A stretch of 64,000 nt of DNA from Thermococcus bergensis (GCF_020386975.1 NZ_JABFNK010000005.1:186001-250000), one strand, 5' to 3'; shown: positions 42,301-53,254, numbered from the stretch's first letter. Notes: generated by a model not told the origin, from the sequence alone. Numbers and translations are program-made.

Positions 42301-42943
42301 CTAAACCACCCATTAAGAAATACTAAGTCAAAATATTTAAACTTCACGCTTTTAACCATTTAGAGAACAGCCCTCAAAAACGGTAGCACTTCGAAGGGTC
42401 GACCCATATAAGCCCAGTATAGTCATTCCCTCAAAATTTCACCTAAAATTTCGATTTCAGAATAGCCCATTTCTTTTTCTTTATCGATTGGTTTCCCACT
42501 CCCCCCTCATGAGTATCACCGTCTTAACCTTGCCTACAGGTAAAATTGGATTTTCGGTTTATTTTTTGTCAAATGTTCAAGCTTTATGTCGAGAATTGAC
42601 GAGCCTTTGGATAACAAGTTAAATCCTAAAAAGCCGGGTAGTTAAAATATTTAAAAAGTGTTCAAACGCTTTTTCCCGATTTCTGCGCTATTTTAAAAGC
42701 TGTCATGCCAGTTATATTGGAACATGGCTCTCTTTTCAAGTTTCATGAGGTTATATGCGTCACAAAGCAATTTTAACGTGCATTAAGTACTTAGTTTTCC
42801 TTTAGGTCTTGTTTTGGCCCGGTATAACTACGCCTAGTTTTACAGAAGCGTAACTCTTAAATAGGTCTTTTGATGTATATTCTTATGCCATTATACACTA
42901 AGGCATGCAGTATTGAAGGAAAAATGTAAGGAGGCCGAAGTGA
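42301..42943. other. AT-rich intergenic region with gene debris
   Basis: About 640 bases lack an intact gene. On the minus strand near 42430-42500 a frame reads GKPIDKEKEMGYSEIEILGE and stops, a coding-like scrap without a start. Bases 42830-42943 carry the promoter region of the binding-protein gene at 42944, with AAGGAGGCCGAAGTG as ribosome binding site. Confidence 0.45.
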
Positions 42944-45367
42944 ATGAAGAAAAAATTGAAAATGTTTTTTGCAATTTTGTTGTTGTTAAGTTTGATAGCA
43001 AGCCCAGTAGCTAGGCCAGTTGCTGCAGCAGAGGACGACAAAGTCCTGAAGACTGTTATATACTCTTCAACTGGTGCCCTCTTCATGGGTGTCTGGAACC
43101 CAAGCTCCAACGGTTACACTGACACTTATTCAAGGAGAATTGCAGACCTCGTCTTTGACAGTGGCTTCCCCTACGGTGTTGAAGGAGTCCCTGTGCCATA
43201 TCACTGTAGGGTAGTTGAATACAAGAAGGACGTGACCGTACCGGACGATGCAGTTATATTCAACTCAACAACGGACACTTGGGAAGCTGCTCATGCCGGT
43301 GAAACTGCGGTCACATACGCTAAGATTGAGTGTGACAGGCCGTACTTCCACACTGGCCACAAGGTTAGCGCAGCAGACGTCATGTACAGCCTCGCCTGGG
43401 AGTGGGAGTGGATTAACCAGGATGGTGATGACGATCCATACTACGACCCAAGTGAAGCCGACTGGGCTGCCGATTTCATGAACACCATAATGGGTATTAA
43501 GTTCGTTGAACAGACTGATGATAGAATGGTCTTTGAGGTATACCACAACTACTTCTTCCCCGCCAGCGAAATAATGACTGCAGCCTACGTTGTTCCGTTC
43601 ACTGGAACTCCCTGGCAGCTCTGGTATGCGATGAGCGAGCTCGTCGCTCACAACGAGAAGTACTCCTGGAGTGAATCAACTGAAACTGTAGAACAGCTTG
43701 ACCAGATCAACCCCAACCACGCTCAAGCCATAAAAGAGAAGCTTCTCGAGCTCAAGAGCACCAAGCCGATTCCGGAGTTCCTCAAGCCGTACATTGAGGA
43801 TGAAAATGCTGCTAAAAGTGTTTACGATGCAATAGCTAACTTTATTGACGAATATGGCCACGCTGTCATTGGCCAAGGCCCATACTATGTAGCTGAATAC
43901 CAGCCGGAGAACCTTTATCTGAAGCTTGAGAAGTTTGACAAGTGGACTGTCCCAGCATTTGCGGAAGACCAGTACAGGGTTGAGCCATATTTCGAAACCA
44001 TTGAGATTTATGGTCTCCAGAACCCTGACACTGCCATCTTGGAAGTCGCCAAGGGCACTTACGATGTTCTGTGGTATCCATTCCCAGCCTACAAGTTTAC
44101 CGGCCTTAGCGAGGAGCAAAGGAAGAGCATTGACCTTTATAAGAGTACCTCTGCATTCGGTGACCTTGTTTTCAACCCAGTTCACGACCCAGATAACCCA
44201 TACGTGATTACTGTTGGTGACAAGAAGTACTTCAACCCATTTGCAGTTAGGAAGGTTAGGTTTGGTCTCCAATACCTTATAAGTAGGGCACACGTTACCC
44301 AGAACATCTTCCAGGGTAGTGCTGGTGCAATGTACACCCCATGGGTATCCAGCGAGACTGGTTATGAGTACATCCAATCAGTTGTTGAGGCTTACGACCT
44401 CTCTGAACAACCCGACGAAGCGTTCGCACTTCAACTGATTGAGGAAGGAATGCAAGAGGCTGCACAAGAGCTTGCTAAGATGGGATACAAACTTGAAAAA
44501 GTTAACGGTAAGTGGTACTTCGAAGGTGAGCCAGTAAAGATCGTTGGTCTCGGCCGTACTGAGGATGAAAGAAAAGATATTGCCCTTTATGTCGCGAACG
44601 AGATCTTGCCAAAGGCTGGTATTGAAGCAGAGGCAAATATTGTAGATAGAAGAACTGCCTCAGGAATGGTCTACGTCAGCGACCCAAGCTCCTACCAGTG
44701 GAACTTCTACACTGAGGGTTGGGTCTCCTCAACCAATGTGAAGTTCTCAATAAGCAGAATAATCCAGTACTATTCAAGCATCTGGTATGCTCCGGGCCTT
44801 GTAGGCTGGAAGTGGACTCCAGAGAACACGCAAAGGGCAACACTTGAAGAAGTTCTTAAGTACCTTGGTGACGGTGACATTGCCGCTGGTCTCAGCAAAC
44901 TCGGTCTTGACTACTACAACACAGTTGACAAGATTCAGCCCCTCCTCAACTGGACTGCCGACGACTTTGCTGTTGTTATATACGCGGGTGAGAACAAGGG
45001 CGTAAAGATGGACAGCGAGGACAAGTACTGGGACTTCAACAGACTTGGCACTGCCATCGGTATTTACGAAAGCTATAGAGTCTTCCTCTACGAGAACTGG
45101 GAGTTCTACGCTGTGAACAAGAGGGTCAAAATTGAGGTCGTTGACCCAGTCGCAGGTCTTGCGGCCTCGTGGTCTCTCAGAAGTGCTAAGCTAGCAAGCC
45201 CGCCAACAACTACAACAACTACAACAACCACCACAACATCAAGCCCAACAACTTCACAAACCCAGACTTCCTCATCAAGCACAACAGAAGAAACTGGAGG
45301 AATTTGTGGTCCAGCGGCAATCGTAGCCCTTGCAGTTATCCCGCTCCTTCTCAGAAAGAAGAAGTGA
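42944..45367 (+). CDS. ABC transporter substrate-binding protein (peptide/oligosaccharide, family 5)
   Basis: This 807-residue extracellular binding protein has a signal peptide (MKKKLKMFFAILLLLSLIAS, cleavage near residue 30), a large family 5 (DppA/OppA-like) domain, a Thr/Ser-rich stalk (about 735-775) and a C-terminal anchor GICGPAAIVALAVIPLLLRKK typical of Thermococcales binding proteins. In this group the substrate may be di- or oligopeptides or beta-gluco-oligosaccharides. The matching permease and ATPase genes follow at 47466-51933 but are now separated by two IS elements. Confidence 0.9.
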   Translation: MKKKLKMFFAILLLLSLIASPVARPVAAAEDDKVLKTVIYSSTGALFMGVWNPSSNGYTDTYSRRIADLVFDSGFPYGVEGVPVPYHCRVVEYKKDVTVPDDAVIFNSTTDTWEAAHAGETAVTYAKIECDRPYFHTGHKVSAADVMYSLAWEWEWINQDGDDDPYYDPSEADWAADFMNTIMGIKFVEQTDDRMVFEVYHNYFFPASEIMTAAYVVPFTGTPWQLWYAMSELVAHNEKYSWSESTETVEQLDQINPNHAQAIKEKLLELKSTKPIPEFLKPYIEDENAAKSVYDAIANFIDEYGHAVIGQGPYYVAEYQPENLYLKLEKFDKWTVPAFAEDQYRVEPYFETIEIYGLQNPDTAILEVAKGTYDVLWYPFPAYKFTGLSEEQRKSIDLYKSTSAFGDLVFNPVHDPDNPYVITVGDKKYFNPFAVRKVRFGLQYLISRAHVTQNIFQGSAGAMYTPWVSSETGYEYIQSVVEAYDLSEQPDEAFALQLIEEGMQEAAQELAKMGYKLEKVNGKWYFEGEPVKIVGLGRTEDERKDIALYVANEILPKAGIEAEANIVDRRTASGMVYVSDPSSYQWNFYTEGWVSSTNVKFSISRIIQYYSSIWYAPGLVGWKWTPENTQRATLEEVLKYLGDGDIAAGLSKLGLDYYNTVDKIQPLLNWTADDFAVVIYAGENKGVKMDSEDKYWDFNRLGTAIGIYESYRVFLYENWEFYAVNKRVKIEVVDPVAGLAASWSLRSAKLASPPTTTTTTTTTTTSSPTTSQTQTSSSSTTEETGGICGPAAIVALAVIPLLLRKKK

Positions 45368-45412
45368 GGTTTTCCTCTTTTTTCTTTAAAATTTTATCTT
45401 TTTGTAACATTG
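45368..45412 (+). terminator. Oligo-T terminator after the binding-protein gene
   Basis: Directly after the stop codon are several T runs (CCTCTTTTTTCTTT, ATCTTTTTG), the usual archaeal termination signal. Partial termination here would give more binding protein than permease, a common arrangement. Confidence 0.45.
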
Positions 45413-45558
45413 CCCATGTAATGTAGTGCCTTCTGATAGTCTCGCGATAAACAAGTTATGTACTCACGTTTGCTTTGTTTAGGCAAATTCTTAGTGAAAT
45501 GGTCAGATGTATCCATTGATGTTATTTGGATATGATAATGATGATAGTTGTTGATCCA

Positions 45559-46427
45559 GGGCGTGTTTATAGTAACCTTTATTAGGGTTTTTGCTGAATT
45601 CTTTCGGGTGGTTGTCGTGATCCCCAGATGGGATCACAGACTCAAAGACCCTGAAAGCGTGGCATTCGCAATTCTTGACGTTTTAGCAGACTTCGAATCA
45701 GAAGGAAAGCTGAAGAACCTGCCAAAATCCAAAAAATTTCCAGTAAAAACAATACTGGCAATACTCCTCTTTAAACAATACTACAACCTACCTCTCAGAG
45801 ACGCCCAGCACTACGGCAGAAAATTCTTCGGAGCAAACATTCACTACTCAACCCTCCACAACTGGGAGAAAAAGCTGAACCTCGAAGAACTGACAAACCA
45901 CCTCCTGAAAAAACTCCAGAAATTACCCTACGCCAGCACTCAAGCAGACTCAACCATTATTACAAATAAAAAAAGGGCAGGATAGAAGTTCAGGCAATAA
46001 CGAGAATCCTGCCGGGTTTACTGTATCCGGTTGCTGTGAAGATCACAACTTCTGAGAACGAGCTGATTGAACTCCTGCCGGGGGGTTCTGGGAATTTTTA
46101 TGCTGATGGGGCTTATGATTCAAAGAAAGTTCTGAACACTGTGGTGGAAAAGGGTTATCGGCCGATTGTTAAGAAAACTAAGAACGCTCCAGGTGGTTTT
46201 GGTAGTAAGAAGAGAGACAGAGTGTTTTCTGAAGAAGAGTACAGGCATAGGAATCCTCATGAGGGGTTCTGGGGTGCGTTTACAACGTGGTTTGGCAGTA
46301 GGATCCCCTGTTTTCTGAAAAAGACTACTGTAACCCGAATCCTGCTTGGGGTAATGTGTTATGGTCTGAAAATCCTCCTCAGAGTCAAATACTGTTTAAA
46401 TAACAGGGGGTGAAACTAAACACGCCC
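45559..46427 (+). mobile_element. IS4/IS5-like element, copy 2
   Basis: The element is 869 bp with ends GGGCGTGTTTA / TAAACACGCCC and the 10-bp duplication TGTTGATCCA (45549-45558 and 46428-46437). It lies between the binding-protein and permease genes. Confidence 0.93.
45563..46413 (+). CDS. IS4/IS5-like transposase, split at A7 frameshift site
   Basis: It has the same two-frame structure as copy 1, with the first frame stopping at 45985 after an AAAAAAA run. A few amino acids differ from copies 1 and 3 (for example KNAPGG instead of KNPPGG), so this copy is slightly older or came from a different source. The open frame reaches 45548, outside the element, but the GTG at 45563 is the equivalent start. 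Confidence 0.8.
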
Positions 46428-46457
46428 TGTTGATCCAAAAAGTATTTAAAGAAAGTT

Positions 46458-47389
46458 ACCCTAGTTCCCACCATCTGTGAAGTTGTATAATCTGTCCAGA
46501 TTCACGGCCAGAATCGCCCCTAAAATCCTGACAGCTAACCCCCTCAAACTAACACTCCTGCTCGGCCTCAGAAGAAACTCAGAAAACTTCGAAAACAAAG
46601 TCTCAATCCTCCTGCGAAAGTCAGACAAGTACTTGTAAAACTTCTTCTCCTCCAGATTACTAACCTGATTCTCCCGCTTCACCGGCGTGTAAACAACGCC
46701 AAACTTCAGGAATTCCTCCTGAAGTTCTCTACTAACGTAACCCTTATCCAAAAACAGAAAACAGCCAGAAAACTCCTCAACAATCACCCAGAACTTTTCC
46801 CTGACAACACTCACATCATGCTTGTTTGCCGGATCAACGGACAGCAAAGCCAGCAAATTTCCATCAGAGTAACAGGTCAGCTTGTACCCATAGTAAAACT
46901 TTTTTTAGAGGGAACAAACCCAACTGCGGGCTTTTCAGAGATGATTTCTGAAGAACCCTTCTTCTCCTTCCTGTTTTTTCTGGCCAACTCCTTGGTCTGA
47001 ATGGGCTTTGAGTCCAGTATTCTAACGTATTCTCTGGCGTGTTTTTTGAATAATTCTTCCTGCGCTAGGAGCAGGAGTTTTTCGTGCCTGTTCAAGCGTT
47101 CTGTTAGTTTGTTGTACCTGATTTTTGGGAACAGCTTCATTTCTTCGATTAGGACTCTGTAAGCGTGCTTGTAAACTCCTCCGAAGTGCAGGTGGGCTAG
47201 TATTGCGAAGGTTATCAGGTCGTAGAGGCTGATTACTTCCCTGCGAGTGTTTTTCGGGTAGTGTTTGCTGATTATCGGATAGATTTCGGATTTTATGATC
47301 AGGATTTCCTGCTGAAAGTTCATAACAACCACCAATCAACCAAAAGACTTAAGTGCTTATAACTCTAACGATCTAATGGGAACTAGGGT
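46458..47389 (-). mobile_element. IS982-like element, copy 2
   Basis: The element is 932 bp with the same 13-bp inverted ends as copy 1 and a 6-bp flanking duplication AAAGTT (46452-46457 and 47390-47395). It is inserted 30 bases from IS copy 45559-46427, between the binding-protein and permease genes. Confidence 0.92.
46461..47323 (-). CDS. IS982-like transposase, split at A7 frameshift site
   Basis: Its two frames are joined by a -1 shift on the A7 run (seven T on the given strand near 46902-46908), as in the other three copies. The DDE residues lie in ILDS, FLDKGY and RRIETLF. Confidence 0.85.
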
Positions 47390-47465
47390 AAAGTTTTACA
47401 GAACAGAAAAAGATGATGATCAAAAATGAGTCCCATAGTACAACAAAAGTATAGGAGGGAACTGG

Positions 47466-48515
47466 ATGGGGTTTGGTAGATATTTGGTCATTAGGATACT
47501 AAACGCTCTTGTAGTTTTAGCCATAGTTACACTTGTGATGTCGGCCCTTTTCGTTAAGGTCGCTGAAAAAGACTTGGAGAACACAATAGTTCAACAAGTG
47601 AATGCTGAATTCCAAAGCCTCCAACAACGGGGGAGAATTCCTGATGATCCAGATGCCTGGAGAGCGGAAAGAATTGCGCACTACAGAAGTCAGTATCACC
47701 TCGATAAACCATACTGGTGGAGAGTTCAGTACTACTTCAAAAACACTATAACCCTTAACTTTGGAAAAACTAAAAACCCAGTTTTTGGATCTGAAAAGGA
47801 CGTTATGGCAATTCTCAAGGTAGCTATTCCCCGTACAATCCAGCTTTTTACTACAGCACAGATAATCATTATAACCCTTGGAATACTCCTTGGCGTGAAA
47901 GCAGCCCAGATGGTTGGCAGCTTCTTTGACAGGGCACTTTCAGTCTTAGCATTAATTATGAGCAGTATTCCAATGTGGTGGTTTGGAATGATAATGCTAC
48001 TCATATTCTCATTTAAGTTAGGCTGGTTCCCATCTAGGGCAATTCCAGACCCTAACCTTACGGGTTGGGCTCATATAGTTGATCTTCTCAAGCGTATGAC
48101 CCTTCCCGTAGCTACAATTGTTATAGTTTCCTTTGGAGCTTGGGCATGGGTTATTAGAAACATTATGATAGGTACAATGCAGGAAGACTTTATAATGGCT
48201 GCAAGGGCAAAGGGTGTGCCTGAAAGAAAGGTAATATATGGTCACGCTCTTAGAGCCGCTGCACCACCAGTTGTAACCATGATTATCTTCAGTCTACTTG
48301 GTTCTCTTGGAGGTGCTATAATTACAGAGAGCGTCTTTACCTGGCCAGGAATGGGTAGGGTTTATTGGATTGCTATCGAGACCAACGAGACAAATCTTAT
48401 TATGGGTCTAACTTTCGTAAACGTGCTACTTTACCTTAGCGGAGTAATTCTTGCAGATTTGACTTATGGATTCCTTGATCCAAGAGTCAAAGTCGGTGCT
48501 TCACAAAACGTGTGA
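47466..48515 (+). CDS. ABC transporter permease, DppB/OppB type
   Basis: This 349-residue membrane subunit has an N-terminal helix (YLVIRILNALVVLAIVTLVM), an extracellular loop of about 80 residues, and five further helices. The EAA-type contact motif for the ATPase is AARAKGVPERKVIYGHALRA. AGGAGGGAACTGG precedes the ATG. It starts an operon of permease, permease, ATPase, ATPase. Confidence 0.92.
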   Translation: MGFGRYLVIRILNALVVLAIVTLVMSALFVKVAEKDLENTIVQQVNAEFQSLQQRGRIPDDPDAWRAERIAHYRSQYHLDKPYWWRVQYYFKNTITLNFGKTKNPVFGSEKDVMAILKVAIPRTIQLFTTAQIIIITLGILLGVKAAQMVGSFFDRALSVLALIMSSIPMWWFGMIMLLIFSFKLGWFPSRAIPDPNLTGWAHIVDLLKRMTLPVATIVIVSFGAWAWVIRNIMIGTMQEDFIMAARAKGVPERKVIYGHALRAAAPPVVTMIIFSLLGSLGGAIITESVFTWPGMGRVYWIAIETNETNLIMGLTFVNVLLYLSGVILADLTYGFLDPRVKVGASQNV

Positions 48516-48526
48516 GGTGAGAAGTA

Positions 48527-49945
48527 ATGAGATGGGTTGATGTTAAAGAATCACTTTCGGAGTTCTGGTATGATTTCAGAAGACAAAAATCTGGTCTACT
48601 TGGTATAGTGTTGCTCTTCCTGTTTGTATTTACTGCCGCTGCAGCCCCGATATTAACCTCCCCCGACATTCCTGAGAAGTGGCAGGGTTTTTGGTTAGAC
48701 AATCCCAAAAATGTGCCTCCTACTTGGATTAATGCCTTATCAAGTCAAAAAATGGCTACCCACTTAGCAATAACGGGCGATGAACTCCAAAACTTAATCA
48801 CCAAGACAGATTCAGGGTATCTCATAAAGGTATCCTACAACAACGAGTATGATATTCCCCCACAGGATATTGTAATAAAGGATCTTGCCGGGGATGCCTC
48901 TGGAGGTAAGCTTTCCATTAGTGTTATGGTGGAGAGGCCAGATGGCCGTAAGATAACACTGCTGGAAAACTACAAGTTTTCCGGTAGTCTTGTCCTCCAG
49001 CTAGGGTCTCATCCTCAAGTTAGAGACAACTTGATCAAGTGGATTAAGTCAGAGGGCATTTATGTTGATCCCATTCAAGAATTCCAGTATAAAACTCTCA
49101 TGGACGCGACTAAAGTTATCTTCGGAGAACTCAATGAGAATATCCTTGAGGCACCTACGCCACTTACCGGCACATACACATTCACAATCCTCGTAAATGT
49201 TCCGGAAGGAAGCAGTGTGTCCTTTGAGAATGCCAAAATTATTTTCACAGGAAGAACCTACGGTAAGCTTGGAACAGATTTTAAGGGCAGAGATTTACTT
49301 GCGGGTATTATCTGGGGTTCGAGAGTGTCTCTTGTGATCGGTATATCAGTGGCAGTGTTTAGTGTCATAGTGGGAATATTTTATGGTGTTACAAGTGCAT
49401 ACCTTGGAGGATGGAGTGACGAACTTATGATGAGGTTCCAAGAATTCATGGCGTCAATTCCAAGCCTTCCGATACTTATACTTATGGGTGCTTACTTTGG
49501 AGGCCACATAAAGCTTTGGCAGATAGTAGTACTGCTTGTACTCTTTGGATGGGTAGGAATAGCGAGAGTTGCTAGAAGTATGGCACTCCAGATTAAAGAG
49601 CAGACGTACGTTGAGGCCGCGAAGGCACTTGGTGCTGGAACTGGAAGAATAATCTTCAAGCACATGGTGCCGCAACTTCTTCCATATGCATTCGCCCAGA
49701 TGGCACTCAGTGTCCCAAGTGCAGTCCTTTCGGAGGCATCTCTTAGCTACCTTGGTCTGGGTGATCCAACTGCAGTTACATGGGGACAAATACTCCACGA
49801 CGCACAAGTTGCAGGTGCTGCGGTGAATGGGTACTGGTGGTGGGTTATTCCACCCGGACTTGCAATAGCTCTAGTTGGATTGACTTTCGTACTTATCGGT
49901 ACTGCCCTTGACAGAGTGCTTAACCCAAGACTGAAGAGGCTATGA
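48527..49945 (+). CDS. ABC transporter permease, DppC/OppC type, with large extracellular insert
   Basis: This 472-residue protein has a first helix at about 24-43 (SGLLGIVLLFLFVFTAAAAP). An insert of roughly 190 residues (about 50-240) follows before the five remaining helices, much larger than in bacterial DppC (about 300 residues in all). The ATPase-contact motif is EAAKALGAGTGRIIFKHMVP. The insert probably forms an external domain near the binding protein. It starts 11 bases after the DppB-type gene. Confidence 0.9.
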   Translation: MRWVDVKESLSEFWYDFRRQKSGLLGIVLLFLFVFTAAAAPILTSPDIPEKWQGFWLDNPKNVPPTWINALSSQKMATHLAITGDELQNLITKTDSGYLIKVSYNNEYDIPPQDIVIKDLAGDASGGKLSISVMVERPDGRKITLLENYKFSGSLVLQLGSHPQVRDNLIKWIKSEGIYVDPIQEFQYKTLMDATKVIFGELNENILEAPTPLTGTYTFTILVNVPEGSSVSFENAKIIFTGRTYGKLGTDFKGRDLLAGIIWGSRVSLVIGISVAVFSVIVGIFYGVTSAYLGGWSDELMMRFQEFMASIPSLPILILMGAYFGGHIKLWQIVVLLVLFGWVGIARVARSMALQIKEQTYVEAAKALGAGTGRIIFKHMVPQLLPYAFAQMALSVPSAVLSEASLSYLGLGDPTAVTWGQILHDAQVAGAAVNGYWWWVIPPGLAIALVGLTFVLIGTALDRVLNPRLKRL

Positions 49946-49958
49946 GGTGGTGGTAAAA

Positions 49959-50915
49959 ATGACAAATGTCCTTGAAGTTCGCAACCTTAAGATGTATTAC
50001 TTCACTAACAGGGGTATGGTGAGAGCAGTCGATGACATAAGCTTTGACCTCAAGAAAGGAGAGGTTCTAGGACTTGCAGGTGAGAGTGGATGTGGAAAAT
50101 CATCGCTTGGTTTCACTTTAATGGGAATGCCCACTCCACCAGGAAAAATCGTTGGAGGAAGCATCAAGATTGACGGCAGAGAGATAGTTGGATTACCCGA
50201 AGATGTCCTCAGGAAAGAAATTAGGTGGCAGAAAATCTCAATGATATTCCAAGGTGCTATGAACGCTCTAAACCCAGTTTATACCATCGGATACCAGATG
50301 ATAGAACCACTAATATATCACAAAGGCATGTCAAAGGAAGAAGCCTTAGATAGAGCTATGAAATACTTAGAGCTAGTTGGACTTGCTCCGGAAATAGTTT
50401 ATAGGTATCCACACGAGCTCAGTGGTGGAATGAAGCAGAGAGTTGTCATAGCTTCTGCATTGCTCCTTGAGCCGGAGGTAGTAATTGCAGACGAGCCCAC
50501 AACAGCTTTGGACGTAGTGGTTCAAGCTCAGATCATAAACCTTATGAAGAAGCTGAAAAAAGAACTCGGCCTATCAATGATATTCATTACCCACGATCTG
50601 AGCATTCTTGCGGAGATAAGCGATAGAGTGGCAATAATGTATGCAGGAAAAATAGTGGAAATTGGAGACAGCGAAAAGATATACTATGAACCAGCTCATC
50701 CGTATACCCAAAAACTCCTAGCAGCAATCCCAAGATTGCATGAGGATGTTGAAAAGCTCGAATTTATACCCGGACAACCACCCAACCTCATACACCCACC
50801 AGATGGATGTCGCTTCCACCCAAGATGTCCATACGCAACGCAACAATGTAAAGAGCAAATCCCAGAAATGAAGAAAGTTGATAAAGATCACTATGCTGCA
50901 TGCTGGTTGTTGTGA
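49959..50915 (+). CDS. ABC transporter ATPase, DppD/OppD type
   Basis: This 318-residue ATPase has Walker A GESGCGKSS, signature LSGGMKQRV, Walker B VVIADEPTTALD and the His loop FITHD. The C-terminal Cys-rich extension CRFHPRCPYATQQC is typical of Opp/Dpp ATPases. The ATG at 49959 follows GAGGTGG; a GTG at 49947 overlaps the preceding stop and is less likely. Confidence 0.93.
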   Translation: MTNVLEVRNLKMYYFTNRGMVRAVDDISFDLKKGEVLGLAGESGCGKSSLGFTLMGMPTPPGKIVGGSIKIDGREIVGLPEDVLRKEIRWQKISMIFQGAMNALNPVYTIGYQMIEPLIYHKGMSKEEALDRAMKYLELVGLAPEIVYRYPHELSGGMKQRVVIASALLLEPEVVIADEPTTALDVVVQAQIINLMKKLKKELGLSMIFITHDLSILAEISDRVAIMYAGKIVEIGDSEKIYYEPAHPYTQKLLAAIPRLHEDVEKLEFIPGQPPNLIHPPDGCRFHPRCPYATQQCKEQIPEMKKVDKDHYAACWLL

Positions 50916-50925
50916 GGGATGAAAA

Positions 50926-51933
50926 ATGGCGGAACCTGTGTTAAAAGTTGAGAACCTCAAGAAATACTTCCCTGTTAGGAGAGGATTCCTAGCAGGACTC
51001 AAAGGCGAGCCTCCCAAGTTCGTTAGGGCAGTAGATGGCGTTAGCTTTGAAGTTTACAAACAGGAAGTCTTTGCATTAGTAGGAGAGAGCGGATGTGGAA
51101 AAACGACCACTGGAAAACTAGTAATGAAGCTGTTAGAACCCACAGATGGAAAGATTTATCTTGAGGGACAGGATGTAACAGAACTTAAAACTCAAGAAGA
51201 GATTAAAGCGTACAGAAGAAAAGTCCAGATGGTCTTCCAGGATCCATTTTCTTCAATGAACCCGAGGTTCAGAATATACGATGTATTGGAAGAACCACTC
51301 CTTATTCACGGAATCGGTGAAACAAGAGCAGAGAGAGAAGAGCTCATCTACAAGGCGCTTGAAATGGTCAAAATCGTTCCACCCGAAGACTATGTGGGAA
51401 GACACCCACACATGCTCTCGGGAGGTCAGAGACAGAGAGTAGCTATCGCAAGAGCTTTAATCCTTAATCCAACGTTTATAGTGGCTGATGAGCCGGTTTC
51501 AATGCTTGATGTTTCAATTAGAGCAGAGGTTCTTGAATTAATGAAAGAGCTCAAAGAAAAGATGGGTGTTACATACCTCTACATCACCCACGACCTCTCA
51601 ACAGCCAGATACTTCGCTGACCATATCGCCGTTATGTACTTGGGAAGAATCGTCGAAATGGGGCCTGCAAAAGTAGTAATTGACAACCCAATACACCCCT
51701 ACACAAGAGCCCTACTTGCAGCGGTACCAGAGCCAATTCCAGAGAGAAGAAACATAATCAAAGAGATTCCAATTAAGGGTGAAGTTCCAAACGCTGCAAA
51801 CATTCCTCCGGGCTGCAGATTCCACCCAAGATGTCTTTACATGGAGAAAGGACTCTGTGATACCAAACATCCACAACTGATAGAATACGAGCACAACCAC
51901 TGGGTTGAGTGTCACTTAGCTGGAAAGTATTAA
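50926..51933 (+). CDS. ABC transporter ATPase, DppF/OppF type
   Basis: This 335-residue ATPase has Walker A GESGCGKTT, signature LSGGQRQRV, Walker B FIVADEPVSMLD and His loop YITHD, with the C-terminal CRFHPRCLYMEKGLC segment. It is the second ATPase of the hetero-pair and starts ten bases after the DppD-type gene. Confidence 0.94.
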   Translation: MAEPVLKVENLKKYFPVRRGFLAGLKGEPPKFVRAVDGVSFEVYKQEVFALVGESGCGKTTTGKLVMKLLEPTDGKIYLEGQDVTELKTQEEIKAYRRKVQMVFQDPFSSMNPRFRIYDVLEEPLLIHGIGETRAEREELIYKALEMVKIVPPEDYVGRHPHMLSGGQRQRVAIARALILNPTFIVADEPVSMLDVSIRAEVLELMKELKEKMGVTYLYITHDLSTARYFADHIAVMYLGRIVEMGPAKVVIDNPIHPYTRALLAAVPEPIPERRNIIKEIPIKGEVPNAANIPPGCRFHPRCLYMEKGLCDTKHPQLIEYEHNHWVECHLAGKY

Positions 51934-51977
51934 TCTTTATATTTCCACTTTTCTTTCTTAGTTTGAGGGTGATCTTA

Positions 51978-52481
51978 ATGACTAAACTTCGAGATGGTCT
52001 TACTTATCCTCCAATCAAAGTGGGATTCATATTGCTTTTTATAGCGCTTGTAATGTCTTTGGGGGCATCGTATAATGTTCTCAGAGAAGAAACTTGGACT
52101 GGGACGTGGAAACCCGGTAACTACACTCTGGGGGGAGAAATGGAAGACTTTATTGATGTTGTTAATAGAACTCTTGAGATGTCCTCTGATAATGCATTGG
52201 TCAGGATAATTGCAGATGGTAACGGGGCAAGTTATACTTTGACAGGGAATAGCAAACTGCTCACTCTTGACTCTACTTCAAGAGTGTTGATCTTTGTCGA
52301 AAGTGGGGAGGTCACGTACTCTTATACTGTAAAATGGGTCGATTACCCCTATGCCTATCTAAGCTTTCCCGCCCTTTTCATAATGATAGTGGGAAATGTC
52401 TTAGCAATTAGGGGGTATTTCAGTTTTCTAGAATCTTTAAAAGAAAACAAACTACAACAAAAACGGAGGAAGGAAAAATGA
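51978..52481 (+). CDS. Membrane protein of unknown function
   Basis: This 167-residue protein has two membrane helices (about 14-34, [20 protein letters not shown]; about 130-150, [20 protein letters not shown]) with an external domain between them, and a basic tail. GAGGGTGATC supports the ATG at 51978; upstream open frame overlaps the ATPase gene and is rejected. Its stop overlaps the nadE start (ATGA), so the two are coupled, perhaps only by chance of operon structure. Confidence 0.72.
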   Translation: MTKLRDGLTYPPIKVGFILLFIALVMSLGASYNVLREETWTGTWKPGNYTLGGEMEDFIDVVNRTLEMSSDNALVRIIADGNGASYTLTGNSKLLTLDSTSRVLIFVESGEVTYSYTVKWVDYPYAYLSFPALFIMIVGNVLAIRGYFSFLESLKENKLQQKRRKEK

Positions 52482-53242
52482 GGTTCTTAGACTACGAAAA
52501 AGTCATAAACATGTTGATTTCTTTTATCCAGGAAAAAGTTGAGGAATCCAAAGTCAAGGGAGTGGTTTTAGGAATCAGCGGCGGTGTAGACAGCGCAACC
52601 GTGGCTTATCTTGCCACAAAGGCACTTGGAAAAGAAAGGGTGCTTGGCCTTATTCTGCCCTACTACATAAATCAGGACGTTGATGATGCTTTGTTGGTAT
52701 GTAAAGAACTTGGAATCGAGCACAAGCTCATCAACATAAAAGAAATAGTGGATCAGTTTGAAAAGAGCATTGGATTTGAGCTTGACAGAGTTTCCAAAGG
52801 GAATCTGATGTCAAGAACCAGGATGGTAATTTTGTATGCTTATGCGAACTCAAAAAATTATCTTGTTTTGGGAACCTCCAATAAAAGCGAATTCTTGACG
52901 GGGTATTTCACAAAATGGGGAGACGCAGCTAGTGACTATGCGCCCTTAATCAACCTTTACAAAACGGAAGTTTGGGAAATTGCCAAGAGGGTGGGAGTCC
53001 CTGAGAGGATAATAAATAAAAAACCAAGTGCCGGCTTATGGGAAGGACAAAGCGACGAAGATGACCTTGGAATCAGCTACCAGCTCCTCGACGAAATCCT
53101 CTATAGGCTAGTGGATTTAAAAATGGAAAAGAACAAAATTGCTGAAGAACTAAACGTGCCAATAGAGAAAGTTAAACATGTTGAGAATCTTGTCAAAAGA
53201 AGTGAGCACAAAAGGAGACTTCCAATAGGACCAGAAATTTAG
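52478..53242 (+). CDS. nadE: NAD+ synthetase
   Basis: NadE makes NAD+ from nicotinic acid adenine dinucleotide using ATP and ammonia. The 254-residue protein has the P-loop [15 protein letters not shown] (SGGVDS at 34-39), [34 protein letters not shown] and KPSAGLW, all typical of the ammonia-dependent form without a glutaminase domain. Confidence 0.96.
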   Translation: MRFLDYEKVINMLISFIQEKVEESKVKGVVLGISGGVDSATVAYLATKALGKERVLGLILPYYINQDVDDALLVCKELGIEHKLINIKEIVDQFEKSIGFELDRVSKGNLMSRTRMVILYAYANSKNYLVLGTSNKSEFLTGYFTKWGDAASDYAPLINLYKTEVWEIAKRVGVPERIINKKPSAGLWEGQSDEDDLGISYQLLDEILYRLVDLKMEKNKIAEELNVPIEKVKHVENLVKRSEHKRRLPIGPEI

Positions 53243-53254
53243 CGGTGATATGCA

